Source of the DNA: Enterovibrio calviensis DSM 14347
GTDB lineage: Bacteria > Pseudomonadota > Gammaproteobacteria > Enterobacterales > Vibrionaceae
Assembly: GCF_000621165.1 (NCBI RefSeq)
Contig: NZ_JHZA01000001.1
Span: 62,001-126,000 of the forward strand
DNA length: 64,000 bases
Direction: 5' to 3'
This document shows positions 45,199 through 54,114 of the stretch, piece by piece. The translations under genes were made by a program, and so were the position numbers. Each line of letters begins with the position of its first letter. The first letter of the stretch is position 1. The notes beneath the pieces are model-generated. The model saw only the letters and a program-made list of their open reading frames with translations, did not search any database and was not told the origin of the DNA.

Positions 45199-45269
45199 AC
45201 GACTGATTGAAGCAAAACGTACATTGTGGCAAAGTCGCTCCCGAATTCACTCACACCTGCGGCATTAGC

Positions 45270-45539
45270 ATGAACGTTCAACCCAATAACCCTCTTCACG
45301 GCCTTAAACTTGAGAAAATCGTCACCGATTTAGTTGAACATTATGGTTGGCAGTCTCTCGGCCAACAAATTGCTATCAACTGTTTTCGCAGCGATCCTTC
45401 GGTAAAATCAAGCCTCAAGTTCTTGCGAAAAACACCGTGGGCAAGAGAAAAAACAGAACAGCTTTATATCGACACTTTCTGCGGTCAAACTGAAAGCGCA
45501 GATCCATGGGCTGCAGCGTTGAACAAGCTAGAGAAATAG
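45270..45539 (+). CDS. VF530-family small DNA-binding protein
   Basis: 89 residues from ATG 45270; longer in-frame starts upstream overlap the promoter area. The sequence [52 protein letters not shown] matches the VF530/DUF2132 family, first seen in Vibrio fischeri; a member binds DNA in structural work, but its role is unknown. It is small, basic and soluble. The gene is monocistronic. Confidence 0.88.
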   Translation: MNVQPNNPLHGLKLEKIVTDLVEHYGWQSLGQQIAINCFRSDPSVKSSLKFLRKTPWAREKTEQLYIDTFCGQTESADPWAAALNKLEK

Positions 45540-45630
45540 TTTAGCTATCAAACAATTTGACCGATTTGTCGTCTACATGTTCGTGGTATATATTGGATTG
45601 TCATAAGCCAATACCTCGTATGGAGACGAC

Positions 45631-46515
45631 ATGGGATCAGGCTGGGAGTCTTTAACGCTCGTATTGCTCGCGCCTATCTTTTTTATATGTATGGTGCTCG
45701 AATATCGCCTGCTACGAAAACGAGGGGACAACGACTACTCGCTAAAAGAGCTGCTATGTAATTTCAGTTTGGCGGGACTCCATCAGGCCTCAGACATCAT
45801 CGCTACCCTGTTGCTGATGCCCTTTTTCCTCTGGCTCTATCAATTCCGCGTTTTTGATATTTCCCTCACACCGCTTTCAATCATCATCGTTTTTATTCTA
45901 CAAGACTTCTTCTATTACTGGTTTCATCGAGCCTCTCACCATGTGCATTGGCTATGGGCCTCACATATCTCGCATCACAGTTCTGAGCGCATGAATTTCA
46001 CTACCGCGTTTCGCCAAAGTCTAACCTACCCACTATCAGGGATGTGGTTGTTCTGGACGCCGCTCATGTTACTCGGCTACCCTCCGACCTTCGTTGTGGT
46101 CGTTGTTGCACTTAACCTTGGTTTCCAATTCTTTGTCCACACCCGAATGGTTGGCAAACTCGGCTGGGTCGAGCATATCTTCAACACGCCATCTCATCAC
46201 AGAGTGCACCATGCGCGAAATCCAGAATACATCGACCGTAATTTTGCCGGCGTACTGATTGTCTGGGACAAATTATTTGGCACATTTGTAGAAGAAAGAA
46301 ACGACATCAAGATTGATTACGGGATCCCTCACGCCGTTAACAGTTGGAACCCCTTTGTGGCTACCTTTCACCAATGGAGAACACTCTTTAGATTAGCCCT
46401 GTCACCGACAAAAACTCCGTTATCTAAACGAATGGCCTATCTATTCGGCTCTCCTAAAATCAGCGATGATGCAATCAAAGACCATTCCCCAATCAACACC
46501 ATGAACAAAAATTGA
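45631..46515 (+). CDS. Membrane fatty acid hydroxylase / sterol desaturase family protein
   Basis: 294 residues, at least four membrane segments. The diiron His clusters are clear: HRASHH (about 109-114), HISHHSSERMN (about 121) and HHRVHHARNPEY (about 189-200). The family hydroxylates or desaturates lipids; bacterial members include C-5 sterol desaturase-like and alkylglycerol monooxygenase-like enzymes with varied lipid substrates. There is no partner gene to name the substrate. Confidence 0.9.
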   Translation: MGSGWESLTLVLLAPIFFICMVLEYRLLRKRGDNDYSLKELLCNFSLAGLHQASDIIATLLLMPFFLWLYQFRVFDISLTPLSIIIVFILQDFFYYWFHRASHHVHWLWASHISHHSSERMNFTTAFRQSLTYPLSGMWLFWTPLMLLGYPPTFVVVVVALNLGFQFFVHTRMVGKLGWVEHIFNTPSHHRVHHARNPEYIDRNFAGVLIVWDKLFGTFVEERNDIKIDYGIPHAVNSWNPFVATFHQWRTLFRLALSPTKTPLSKRMAYLFGSPKISDDAIKDHSPINTMNKN

Positions 46516-46678
46516 TTGCCCTCCCCCTATTGTTCAAAAATAGATCAGAAAAACTTGTTAAAGAAACCAAGCTGACATCCCAGTTTTCAATGCAGCATAG
46601 TGCATCCATGTCCCGCTACTAAGAATGCCCTGCAAGTCACCCTAAAACCCAATCAAAGGTGTGCCTATACTTTATCGT

Positions 46679-46704
46679 CAAAAATGTAACCGCTTACATT
46701 TTTG
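46679..46704. promoter_or_regulatory. Perfect inverted repeat upstream of the sulfite dehydrogenase genes
   Basis: CAAAAATGTAA at 46679-46689 and TTACATTTTTG at 46694-46704 with spacer CCGC. It lies 46 bp before the SorA-like start and 163 bp after the hydroxylase stop, so it can be an operator or a terminator. Confidence 0.55.
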
Positions 46705-46750
46705 AACAACTCTCCAAACAGTTCAGTTGGCCCATTAAGTAGGAGGCACC

Positions 46751-48085
46751 ATGTCGGATAAGAAAGGACATTCTTCAGACACGGACGCGCAACAAACGGA
46801 AGGCATCTACGACCTCTATAGCAAACACCCAGAAACCGCAGACGAGACCGTGTTTGGTCGAAAGACTCACTCTGACAGACGTGGATTTCTAAAAGGTGCA
46901 GGTTTAGCCACCATGGCGGCCGTCCTTGGCGGCGCAATTCCTTTTCACCGCAATATGCCTGCGGGCATGGTTCCTGCCGCCTTTGCTGAAGGCCTCGATG
47001 ACGTCACCATTGAAGGTAAAGATGGGCTGATCGTGCTCAATGACAGACCCCTAAACGCAGAAACGCCCCCTCACCTGCTTAATGACGATGTCACGCCAAC
47101 CGCTCGGCATTTCATTCGTAACAACGGCATTCCGCCTACCGCTGTCGATGCTGACACGTGGACTCTGACCATTGATGGTTTAGTCGATAAACCCATGACC
47201 CTCACCATTGAAGACCTGAAGAAGAACTTTGAGGTAGTAGAACAGCAATTGGTTGTGGAGTGTGGCGGTAACGGCCGCGCGTACTTTGAACCGAAAGCCA
47301 AAGGCAACCAATGGACTTTGGGTGCTGTTGCCTGTTCTTCATGGACGGGTGTGCGCTTGGCTGATGTATTGAAAGCAGCTGGCGTGCAAGAAGGCGCGGT
47401 GTATACCGCTCACTACAGTGCAGACAAACACCTTTCGGGCAAGGAAGGCAAACTGCCTATTTCTCGCGGTGTACCAATAGAGAAAGCCATGGGCGGTGAA
47501 AACCTGATTGCCTTTGCGCAAAATGGAGAGGCATTGCACGACATGAACGGCGCACCGCTTCGCTTGGTTGTGCCAGGTTGGCCGGGGTCGTGTTCGCAGA
47601 AATGGCTCACCAAAATCACAGTGCGAGACCAAGTGCATGATGGGCCGAAGATGACAGGCAAAGCGTATCGCGTGCCTAACCGCCCTGTTGCTCCCGGTGA
47701 GAAAGTCGATAAAGACGATTTCGTGATCATCGAAAGAATGCCCGTGAAATCGCTGATCACCTCGCCGCAAACAAACAGCGAAATCGAAGGCAAAGAAGTC
47801 TTGGTTCGCGGTCATGCATGGTCTGGGGATCGTAACGTTTCCAAGGTTCAGCTTTCGAATGATTTTGGCGCAACATGGATCGATGCCGATCTTTCCGATC
47901 CCGCTAACGAAGGTGCATGGCAAACCTTTGAATCAAAAGTGTCTTTCCCGCAAGCGGGTTATTACGAAGTGTGGGCAAAAGCGACCGATGACCAAGGCGT
48001 TAGCCAACCCTTCGCGATTGCATGGAATCCGAAAGGCTACCTCAACAACAGCTTTCACCGCATCGCACTCGTTGTGAAAGGGTAG
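46751..48085 (+). CDS. sorA: SorA/SoxC-like molybdenum sulfite dehydrogenase
   Basis: 444 residues; ribosome binding site AGGAGG 6 nt before the ATG. A twin-arginine signal (SDRRGFLKGAGLATMAAVLGG) at about residues 41-61 sends it folded to the periplasm. The molybdopterin-binding Cys171 is in VVECGGNGRAYFEP, followed by the sulfite-oxidase family sequences GAVACSSWTGVRLADVLKAA, RLVVPGWPGSCSQKWLTKI and a C-terminal dimerisation domain with RGHAWSGDRNVSKVQLS. It likely oxidises sulfite to sulfate, passing electrons to the cytochrome encoded 5 nt downstream. A SoxC-like role is possible, but no sox genes are near. Confidence 0.88.
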   Translation: MSDKKGHSSDTDAQQTEGIYDLYSKHPETADETVFGRKTHSDRRGFLKGAGLATMAAVLGGAIPFHRNMPAGMVPAAFAEGLDDVTIEGKDGLIVLNDRPLNAETPPHLLNDDVTPTARHFIRNNGIPPTAVDADTWTLTIDGLVDKPMTLTIEDLKKNFEVVEQQLVVECGGNGRAYFEPKAKGNQWTLGAVACSSWTGVRLADVLKAAGVQEGAVYTAHYSADKHLSGKEGKLPISRGVPIEKAMGGENLIAFAQNGEALHDMNGAPLRLVVPGWPGSCSQKWLTKITVRDQVHDGPKMTGKAYRVPNRPVAPGEKVDKDDFVIIERMPVKSLITSPQTNSEIEGKEVLVRGHAWSGDRNVSKVQLSNDFGATWIDADLSDPANEGAWQTFESKVSFPQAGYYEVWAKATDDQGVSQPFAIAWNPKGYLNNSFHRIALVVKG

Positions 48086-48090
48086 GTGAA

Positions 48091-48756
48091 ATGGCTTTGA
48101 TGAAATCAACCACAGCGTCGTTATTCGGCGCTGCTTTGCTGTTTTCTCCCCTTGCAGTAAACGCCGCAGATGATGCGTTGATTGCTGCAGGAGAACAACA
48201 AGCCGCCGTGTGCAAAGCCTGCCACCAAGTTGAACCTAACGGCATTACGGTTGTTGGCCCTCCCCTATACGGACTCGCGGATCGAGAAATCGCCGGTTTT
48301 TCGGGTTTCAGCTATAGCGATGGGCTCTCAGCAAACCGTGTTGAAGGGAAAACGTGGGATGCCGAATCCCTTGATGCCTTTTTGACGTCACCCGCTGATT
48401 TCGCGCCGGGCACCAACATGGTGTATCCCGGCGTGAAAGATCCCGGGGCGCGAGCTGCCATCATTGCATGGCTCGCCACAAAAAATCCGACGCCACCAAA
48501 TTGGCATAACAGTGATGAAGCGATTCCTGTGAAAGCCTTGGGGGAAGGTATTCTTGCCCCAGATGAAAACATGGCGCTCGTTGCCTCAGCCTGTTCTGTG
48601 TGTCATTCCTTACACCTTGTTGTGCAGCAAGGGCTCAGTCGGGATAGTTGGGACGAAACCTTGGAATGGATGGTCGATGAACAAGGCATGGATGAGCTTG
48701 ACGATGAGGAGCATGAACGTGTTCTCGATTACCTCGCCACGTATTATGGCGAATAA
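48091..48756 (+). CDS. sorB: Diheme cytochrome c partner of the sulfite dehydrogenase
   Basis: 221 residues from ATG 48091. The signal peptide MKSTTASLFGAALLFSPLAV leads to a first cytochrome domain with CKACH (about residue 45) and a possible axial Met in TNMVYPGV, then a second heme site CSVCH near residue 173 within a shorter domain (LSRDSWDETLEWMVDEQGM). Most SorB proteins have a single heme, so this form resembles diheme relatives such as SoxD or SorB fusions. It lies 5 nt after sorA, so the pair is one operon. Confidence 0.87.
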   Translation: MALMKSTTASLFGAALLFSPLAVNAADDALIAAGEQQAAVCKACHQVEPNGITVVGPPLYGLADREIAGFSGFSYSDGLSANRVEGKTWDAESLDAFLTSPADFAPGTNMVYPGVKDPGARAAIIAWLATKNPTPPNWHNSDEAIPVKALGEGILAPDENMALVASACSVCHSLHLVVQQGLSRDSWDETLEWMVDEQGMDELDDEEHERVLDYLATYYGE

Positions 48757-48881
48757 CACATTCTGAGTTTTGTTCTCACTTGTGGGCGGAGCAACTGCGC
48801 AAAACTGCACCGCCTCTCTTTCTAACAATCTGATATCTTTAGTAAGCTCTATGTCATACCCAATGACAATGTAATAGGCTC

Positions 48882-51785
48882 ATGACGCGCATCCAATCGT
48901 TAACACGCTGTGCAGCGGCAGTCTCTTTCGCGCTGACCTTCTCCCCTTTCTCTGCCTTTGCAAATACCCAGACCGATCTTGGCAGTACACCTATCGTCGG
49001 CACTATTTACAACAGCAGCCAGTTGGTTTTCTCCGGTATCTACGAATCTATGAACGTCAGTGCCGCCACCAGCCGTGACATTGCGTTGTTTACGGTCGGT
49101 GGCGTGACTCTCGATGCGCTGGTGTTGACCTTGCCGCTCGATGCGAGCGTGAAAGCTCGGGTCATTTCTCAATTGTCCAATCCGAAATACGCGATCCAGC
49201 TCGGGCACTTGCTCTATAGCTTTTACGATCGCTACACCGGCGAAGTGGTCAATGAAGATATCTTCAAACAACATTTGTTCGACACCTTCAGCAAAGCAGA
49301 GCTCGCACAATGGGAGCATTCATTATTCTCAATCGACGGTAAAAAAGAGGTGTCTAACTCAAGCAGTCATGGTCCCAAAACAGAAGAAGAAGCGCTGCTG
49401 AATCGGCAATTTATCGCTGCGCTGGTAACGCTGTATGATGCCCTGTTTGGCAAAGACAAACTGCTTTATGGCGATGAGCTGCCAGACCAATATCAATACC
49501 TCACTGACAGCGAAGCGGACAGAGAAACGGTCGCCACCGTGCAGCAAGTGCTGGTGAAGATGCTCACTAAATACAGCGAAAGCCTTGAAGAAGGCGACAT
49601 GAAAGCGGCCATTCTTGGCATCATTGATGACGCCAAGCCTGAAAACCAGACCAAAGAGAACAATCGCGCCCAAGCCATCACCATCAGTTTGGTCGACTTT
49701 GTGCGACTAAACGTGCTGAAAGGCTATCGCCAATACCTGCTTGAAGGGGCAAAAATCGACGCACTCGATCAATGGATGCAAGACGCGCTCGACGATGATC
49801 CAGAGGGGCTACTCGCCTATCTCGCCCATCAGAACACACGCCCGTTTGCCGTCCAAATGACGGTCGATGGTTTGCAACAAGGTCTGATTCAAGGCTTGGT
49901 GAGCAAGCAACCTTCGCCTTTCTTGCAGCAAGTGAAGCGCGATGAACAGAACATCGAGCGCTTTGCGCCGAAAGGCGTCGACATTACGCAAACAGACCAC
50001 ACGCCAGATAACACCTTCTTGTTTGAGATTGCGGATACACCTTATACCGACCCGCGCTACTTGCCGTTTTTCAGCAAGCTTTATCAAGACGGCGCGAAAG
50101 GCATCGTGGAATATGGCGTGTCGACCACACCCACCATCAGCGTCCGCAATTTGCCTATCATCAAAACTGGGGCAAACGTGGCCGGAGACGGTGGCACGGG
50201 CATCCCGAATTTCCACTTTGTCGATCGCGAACAAGATCGGGCCTATTACTTCTTTGGTAACGACGCCATTCAGCTCGACCCTTTATTCAGCGGTAACGGC
50301 GCAAAGACCCAATTTGAAAGGCTTGTCCCTCTCGTCACGCTTAACTGCAACGCCCAATATGATTGGTATGCACAATCCAGCTACGATCCTCTGATCAACC
50401 TTGGTCTTGGGGAAGCGATACGTGATTTTGGCGAACAACGCTGCTTGAAAGATCTGCGTCAGCGCGGCGAGATAGAAGTCTCCCTTCACTCAATGCGCGA
50501 AGGCTTAATCAAAGACATTCAAGCCTATCAAGACATCACATGGTGGACGCCACTGACCCGCACCACCAAGCGCTTAACCATTAAAGACAAGCTGGAAGTT
50601 TACGCACAGCTTTCTCAAAAAGGGCTGCCTGACTTTGTGTTGGCCTATAACCCTTGGGCCGACCATTTCGCCCACTTCACTGGCCCCTTTGCGGATGAAA
50701 TCCTCGCGCCGACGGGCGAGCTTAATCGCTTAGATTTCTGGCTCGGGGAAATGGAAACGGTTTACCGCAAAGCCGGGGTGTACGATCAAGTGCTTTGGGG
50801 CATGGCGGGGGATCATGGCTTGTCGCCTATCTACCATATCGTCAGCCCAGAGAAAGAAGTGTTTGCGGGCATTCAATCGGACTACGACATGTCTTTGCGT
50901 CTTCGCAAAATTTCGTCTGACGAAGGTGAAGGTCCAAAGATTACTCACACCTTTGATTACCCCAGCAATAAAGAGATTGATGTGATTGTGGCATCCACCG
51001 CGGGCGGCAATTACATGATGGATTTGTTCAACAGCCAACGTGGGTGGGAAACACAACCTCTCTATGGTGAATTGATCGTCTGGAAACCATTGTCCGCCCA
51101 GAAAAATGACCCAGCGATAGACATGGTGCACGAAACCGCTTCACGCCTTGGCGACAGTTTGGATTACCTTGCGGTACGGGAACAAGATTGCAGCTTGTCA
51201 GCCTGTACGTTGCGATTGGTGGCCGTGAAAGACGGTGTTCGACATGATGAGTTCATTACTCGCCAAGGCGACCGTTCCTTGTATCATGCTAAAAACGGCC
51301 AACCCCCAGTGCTATTGAATCTGTATGAGGCCAACCCTTATGCTGCAGCGCTAAGCAAATCAGAGCAGCAAGAGAAGTCTACATTGCTCGAACAGTGCAT
51401 GAACAAAGCAGATGCTGCCAACCCGCAAACCTGGTGCGATGAAAGCACGTGGCAACAACTCACGAGATTGACACCGCGGCCTGACAGCGTGAATCAGTTA
51501 GCGCACCTTTATGATGAAGATCGCGCTGGCACCATCAACTTGTTCCCTGCCATGGGTGTGGGCTACAACACCAAAGTGCCGGGCCGTCATGCTGGCGAGC
51601 ACTTCCACGAAAAAGATGCCTTCATTGGTTTCTGGGGAACGCCAGTCACCAGTGATAAACGCATACCAACGGCGGTGAATGGTTCGCTTGCGCCAACGCT
51701 GTATGAATACCTGTCTGGCAAGCCAGTAAAAGTGGGAGAAGACGGTTGGGGATTTCCTTCTTTACTCCAATATCTCGAAAAATAG
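48882..51785 (+). CDS. Large exported alkaline-phosphatase-superfamily protein
   Basis: 967 residues with a Sec signal peptide (CAAAVSFALTFSPFSAFA). The phosphodiesterase/phosphatase fold can be traced in the middle: GIVEYGVSTTPTISVRNLPI for the first metal/nucleophile region, LAYNPWADHFAHFTGPF with D-x-x-x-H-like metal ligands and WGMAGDHGLSPIYH with D-H. The helical N-terminal 330 residues (YPDELPDQYQYLTDSEADRET region) and the last 130 residues (TKVPGRHAGEHFHEKDAFIGFWG) are extra. Substrate unknown; nucleotide, lipid or sugar phosphates are all possible. It is monocistronic with a terminator 34 nt on. Confidence 0.75.
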   Translation: MTRIQSLTRCAAAVSFALTFSPFSAFANTQTDLGSTPIVGTIYNSSQLVFSGIYESMNVSAATSRDIALFTVGGVTLDALVLTLPLDASVKARVISQLSNPKYAIQLGHLLYSFYDRYTGEVVNEDIFKQHLFDTFSKAELAQWEHSLFSIDGKKEVSNSSSHGPKTEEEALLNRQFIAALVTLYDALFGKDKLLYGDELPDQYQYLTDSEADRETVATVQQVLVKMLTKYSESLEEGDMKAAILGIIDDAKPENQTKENNRAQAITISLVDFVRLNVLKGYRQYLLEGAKIDALDQWMQDALDDDPEGLLAYLAHQNTRPFAVQMTVDGLQQGLIQGLVSKQPSPFLQQVKRDEQNIERFAPKGVDITQTDHTPDNTFLFEIADTPYTDPRYLPFFSKLYQDGAKGIVEYGVSTTPTISVRNLPIIKTGANVAGDGGTGIPNFHFVDREQDRAYYFFGNDAIQLDPLFSGNGAKTQFERLVPLVTLNCNAQYDWYAQSSYDPLINLGLGEAIRDFGEQRCLKDLRQRGEIEVSLHSMREGLIKDIQAYQDITWWTPLTRTTKRLTIKDKLEVYAQLSQKGLPDFVLAYNPWADHFAHFTGPFADEILAPTGELNRLDFWLGEMETVYRKAGVYDQVLWGMAGDHGLSPIYHIVSPEKEVFAGIQSDYDMSLRLRKISSDEGEGPKITHTFDYPSNKEIDVIVASTAGGNYMMDLFNSQRGWETQPLYGELIVWKPLSAQKNDPAIDMVHETASRLGDSLDYLAVREQDCSLSACTLRLVAVKDGVRHDEFITRQGDRSLYHAKNGQPPVLLNLYEANPYAAALSKSEQQEKSTLLEQCMNKADAANPQTWCDESTWQQLTRLTPRPDSVNQLAHLYDEDRAGTINLFPAMGVGYNTKVPGRHAGEHFHEKDAFIGFWGTPVTSDKRIPTAVNGSLAPTLYEYLSGKPVKVGEDGWGFPSLLQYLEK

Positions 51786-51819
51786 CGTTTTAGGGATACA
51801 TCACCCCTTTCTGTAATTG

Positions 51820-51847
51820 AGCCACTCATCAATAGTGGCTTTTCTTT
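51820..51847 (+). terminator. Terminator after the phosphatase-superfamily gene
   Basis: AGCCACT at 51820-51826 with AGTGGCT at 51834-51840, loop CATCAAT, then TTTCTTT. Confidence 0.85.
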
Positions 51848-51897
51848 AACCCACTCTCAGCGATTCACGCTTGCCTTGTTCGCCCCACCCGTAAAAA

Positions 51898-51915
51898 TGT
51901 ATATACATTGTATAC
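51898..51915. promoter_or_regulatory. Palindromic candidate operator before the ribbon-helix-helix gene
   Basis: TGTATATACA at 51898-51907 is a perfect palindrome, and GTATA at 51899-51903 forms a second inverted pair with TATAC at 51911-51915. It lies 27 bp before the start codon at 51942, where an autoregulator would bind. Confidence 0.45.
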
Positions 51916-51941
51916 GCAACGCATTACACGAAGTGATAGCG

Positions 51942-52127
51942 ATGAGCAGTAAAAAGAAAAGTGCGGAAAACAAGAAAGACAGTCAGCTAATCATTCGTAT
52001 CAATGGCAAGCAACGTGATGAGTTCATCTCGTTATGTGAAGACCTTGATACGTCATCCGCACGAGAGATTCGAAGATTCATCAAACAGTTTATTAATGAA
52101 AACGGGTCTTTGACCCACTCGGAATAA
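51942..52127 (+). CDS. Ribbon-helix-helix type DNA-binding protein
   Basis: 61 residues from ATG 51942; the longer frame from 51876 crosses the palindromic promoter region and is unlikely. After a basic tail (MSSKKKSAENKKD) the pattern is strand SQLIIRIN, helix GKQRDEFISLCEDL, helix SSAREIRRFIKQFINE, which is the ribbon-helix-helix arrangement of Arc/MetJ/CopG-type repressors. It may repress its own transcription through the palindrome at 51898-51915. The next gene is a 29-residue lysine-rich peptide. No toxin-like gene accompanies it, apart from that peptide. Confidence 0.75.
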   Translation: MSSKKKSAENKKDSQLIIRINGKQRDEFISLCEDLDTSSAREIRRFIKQFINENGSLTHSE

Positions 52128-52187
52128 GCTTGGCGGAGTATGTTGTACCGGTAAGTTTCTCTAATCAGCCACTAAAGGAGAATCAAC

Positions 52188-52277
52188 ATGGCTAAGACTA
52201 AAAAAGAACTGAAAAAATCATTGAAGAAAGCAAAAGCAAAAGTAAAACAGATCAAGAAAGCGATCAAAAAAGCGTAA
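52188..52277 (+). CDS. 29-residue lysine-rich peptide
   Basis: The ATG at 52188 has AAAGGAG at 52174-52180 with 7-nt spacing and the frame ends in TAA at 52275-52277. Fourteen of 29 residues are Lys, the rest mainly Ala, Leu, Val and Ile in a repeating pattern (KKELKKSLKKAKAKVKQIKK), predicting one amphipathic or coiled-coil helix of very high charge. It could bind DNA or RNA like a histone H1 tail, or act at a membrane. The strong ribosome binding site argues that it is translated. No homologue is recognised. Confidence 0.7.
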   Translation: MAKTKKELKKSLKKAKAKVKQIKKAIKKA

Positions 52278-52312
52278 TTCTTCGCGCTTAAATCGTTCAT
52301 AAAGATCGATAC

Positions 52313-52361
52313 AAAACCGATGTGCTGTCGTTCATTTCACGGCTTTACATCGGTTTTTTTT
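52313..52361 (+). terminator. Terminator after the lysine-rich peptide gene
   Basis: AAAACCGATGT at 52313-52323 with ACATCGGTTTT at 52347-52357, a 23-nt loop and T run to 52361. Confidence 0.85.
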
Positions 52362-52374
52362 CGTTAATTATTCG

Positions 52375-53925
52375 CTAGAGAGGAGCACCAAATTCATCCG
52401 TCGCGATTAAGACCTGAGCATCCGGATTATCATCTACCTCATCAGCAATCCACGCACTCATACACGCTCGATCAAGCACGCAAGGGTCAGTCAGTGCATT
52501 GAGAAATGCTTCAAGCTGTGCCCGTTCAGTGCCATCAAAATTGACGTTGTTGAGTTCCGACGTCCCATTGTTTTGTTCATCTTCCAGTTTTGAAATGGCG
52601 TCTAACGTATGCGAGCGCGCATCAGGATACAGGCTAGTGCAGTTACTCACGTTTTCAAACTGATCTAAATCGCACAGTCGATCATTGTTAAAATAGTTAT
52701 TCACGGTATTTCTCGGGTTGTCATAGTGACGCAATACCCGCTCTATGTTCCCATAAGCCCCTGCATGCCCATAAGGTGCCGTTACCGCTATATTGAGGAG
52801 AGATGGGGTACGAAAGCGATGACGGTCATTGGTGTCGCCTGAAATCAGCTCACGCCCAAAATCATCATCGTCGCCTGTATTTTTCCCTGGGCCTATTTGT
52901 GGAAAGCCAACAGTGTGGTGCAAACCGTCGCTGAACAGGATGCCACTATGGCAATTCACACACCCCGCACCACCTTGCGTTGTATCAGTGAAAAATAACA
53001 ATGCACCTTCAATTTGCAGATTGGTTAAAGCATCGGTCTCGCCATCAAGGTAGTTTTGCCAAGGGGAGTTCACAAACACCATCGAACGTTGATACTCCGC
53101 AAGGGCTTTCGCGATATTGTCGTAGGTGATTAACGTCGTTGCGCCGTCTGAACTATTAAATCCGGTTTGGAAAGCTGCAAGCCACTGATTGGTCGCTAGC
53201 TCGCCAGCCCCAACGCCATAGTCACCAATGCGAGCGGCAAGGTGGCTTCGAATGGTGTCATTATTTGACCCATTTTCGAACGTTGTATCTTTCATTTCTT
53301 CATCGGATGTCACGGGGAAACGCGCTTGCGCCATCACCAAGTTATCGCCTGCATTCGCATCGGCCACACCAAAGCCAGAATCAGGCGTGCTAATGGTTGA
53401 ACCGGCACCATTTTGCCCTGCTTCTTTTCCTGAGCTCTCAACGCGCGAGTCCCAGAACAGGCCAGTGTCCCACAATGCCATGTTGAAAATGGTTGGGCTG
53501 TTTCTTGGCACATCTGGCAAATCATCAGCATCTACGCGTCCTTCACCCAAGACTTCTGGTTGTGTTGCATTCACGCCAACGGGAAGACTCAGTTCATCGG
53601 CTCCACCCAACATAGGGTGATGACAACTGGCACACGCCACATCCTGATCGCCACTCAGGCTATTACTAAAGAACAACTTCCGGCCCAGCGTCGCCAGAGG
53701 ATCATTAATATCAGGGATCGTTCGCCCCGCCGTCGGGCTAACTGCCAAGTTCAAATTTTCAATAATGGCGTTCAGCGCTGTTTGCTCTTCCGTCAACGTG
53801 ACGTTGGTATTGTCAGCACCACCGTTCGCATCAGCATTGCCGTCACCACCGCAACCCTGCAACCCTGCACATAGACCGAATATCAGCAGCCAATTGGTGT
53901 ATTTATTCTTATCGTTGTTACACAT
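52375..53925 (-). CDS. MauG/cytochrome c peroxidase family lipoprotein
   Basis: 516 residues. The signal ends in the lipobox LQGC (LLIFGLCAGLQGCGG), so it is membrane-anchored. Two heme c sites: CASCH near residue 96 and CVNCH near residue 327, with family sequences LGRKLFFSNSLSGDQDVACASC, NSPTIFNMALWDTGLFWDSR and RFRTPSLLNIAVTAPYGHAG. It is some 190 residues longer than the peroxidase at 29716-30693, with a low-complexity Asp/Asn/Gly start and long inserts. It may be a peroxidase or a MauG-like oxidase that modifies another protein; the partner is not evident. Confidence 0.9.
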   Translation of the reverse strand: MCNNDKNKYTNWLLIFGLCAGLQGCGGDGNADANGGADNTNVTLTEEQTALNAIIENLNLAVSPTAGRTIPDINDPLATLGRKLFFSNSLSGDQDVACASCHHPMLGGADELSLPVGVNATQPEVLGEGRVDADDLPDVPRNSPTIFNMALWDTGLFWDSRVESSGKEAGQNGAGSTISTPDSGFGVADANAGDNLVMAQARFPVTSDEEMKDTTFENGSNNDTIRSHLAARIGDYGVGAGELATNQWLAAFQTGFNSSDGATTLITYDNIAKALAEYQRSMVFVNSPWQNYLDGETDALTNLQIEGALLFFTDTTQGGAGCVNCHSGILFSDGLHHTVGFPQIGPGKNTGDDDDFGRELISGDTNDRHRFRTPSLLNIAVTAPYGHAGAYGNIERVLRHYDNPRNTVNNYFNNDRLCDLDQFENVSNCTSLYPDARSHTLDAISKLEDEQNNGTSELNNVNFDGTERAQLEAFLNALTDPCVLDRACMSAWIADEVDDNPDAQVLIATDEFGAPL

Positions 53926-54048
53926 GATTTCTCCGATATTTTACACAGCGTTTTCTTAGCGTAGGACGATATTAGAGATAAATTGCATTCGAAATGTGGA
54001 ACAAATGTGCAACTTGGCTATTCCGTGTTCGCTGTCAGATTGACGCCG

Positions 54049-54083
54049 ATATACCCAAGCAAGCTGAAGATGCTTAGGTATAT
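54049..54083. repeat. Dispersed intergenic repeat, copy 2 (palindromic)
   Basis: ATATACCCAAGC at 54049-54060 and GCTTAGGTATAT at 54072-54083 pair with one mismatch around AAGCTGAAGAT. It lies 32 bp before the sensor kinase gene. Confidence 0.8.
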
Positions 54084-54114
54084 ACTCATTTAATGACATC
54101 AAAAAGGAGCTTTC

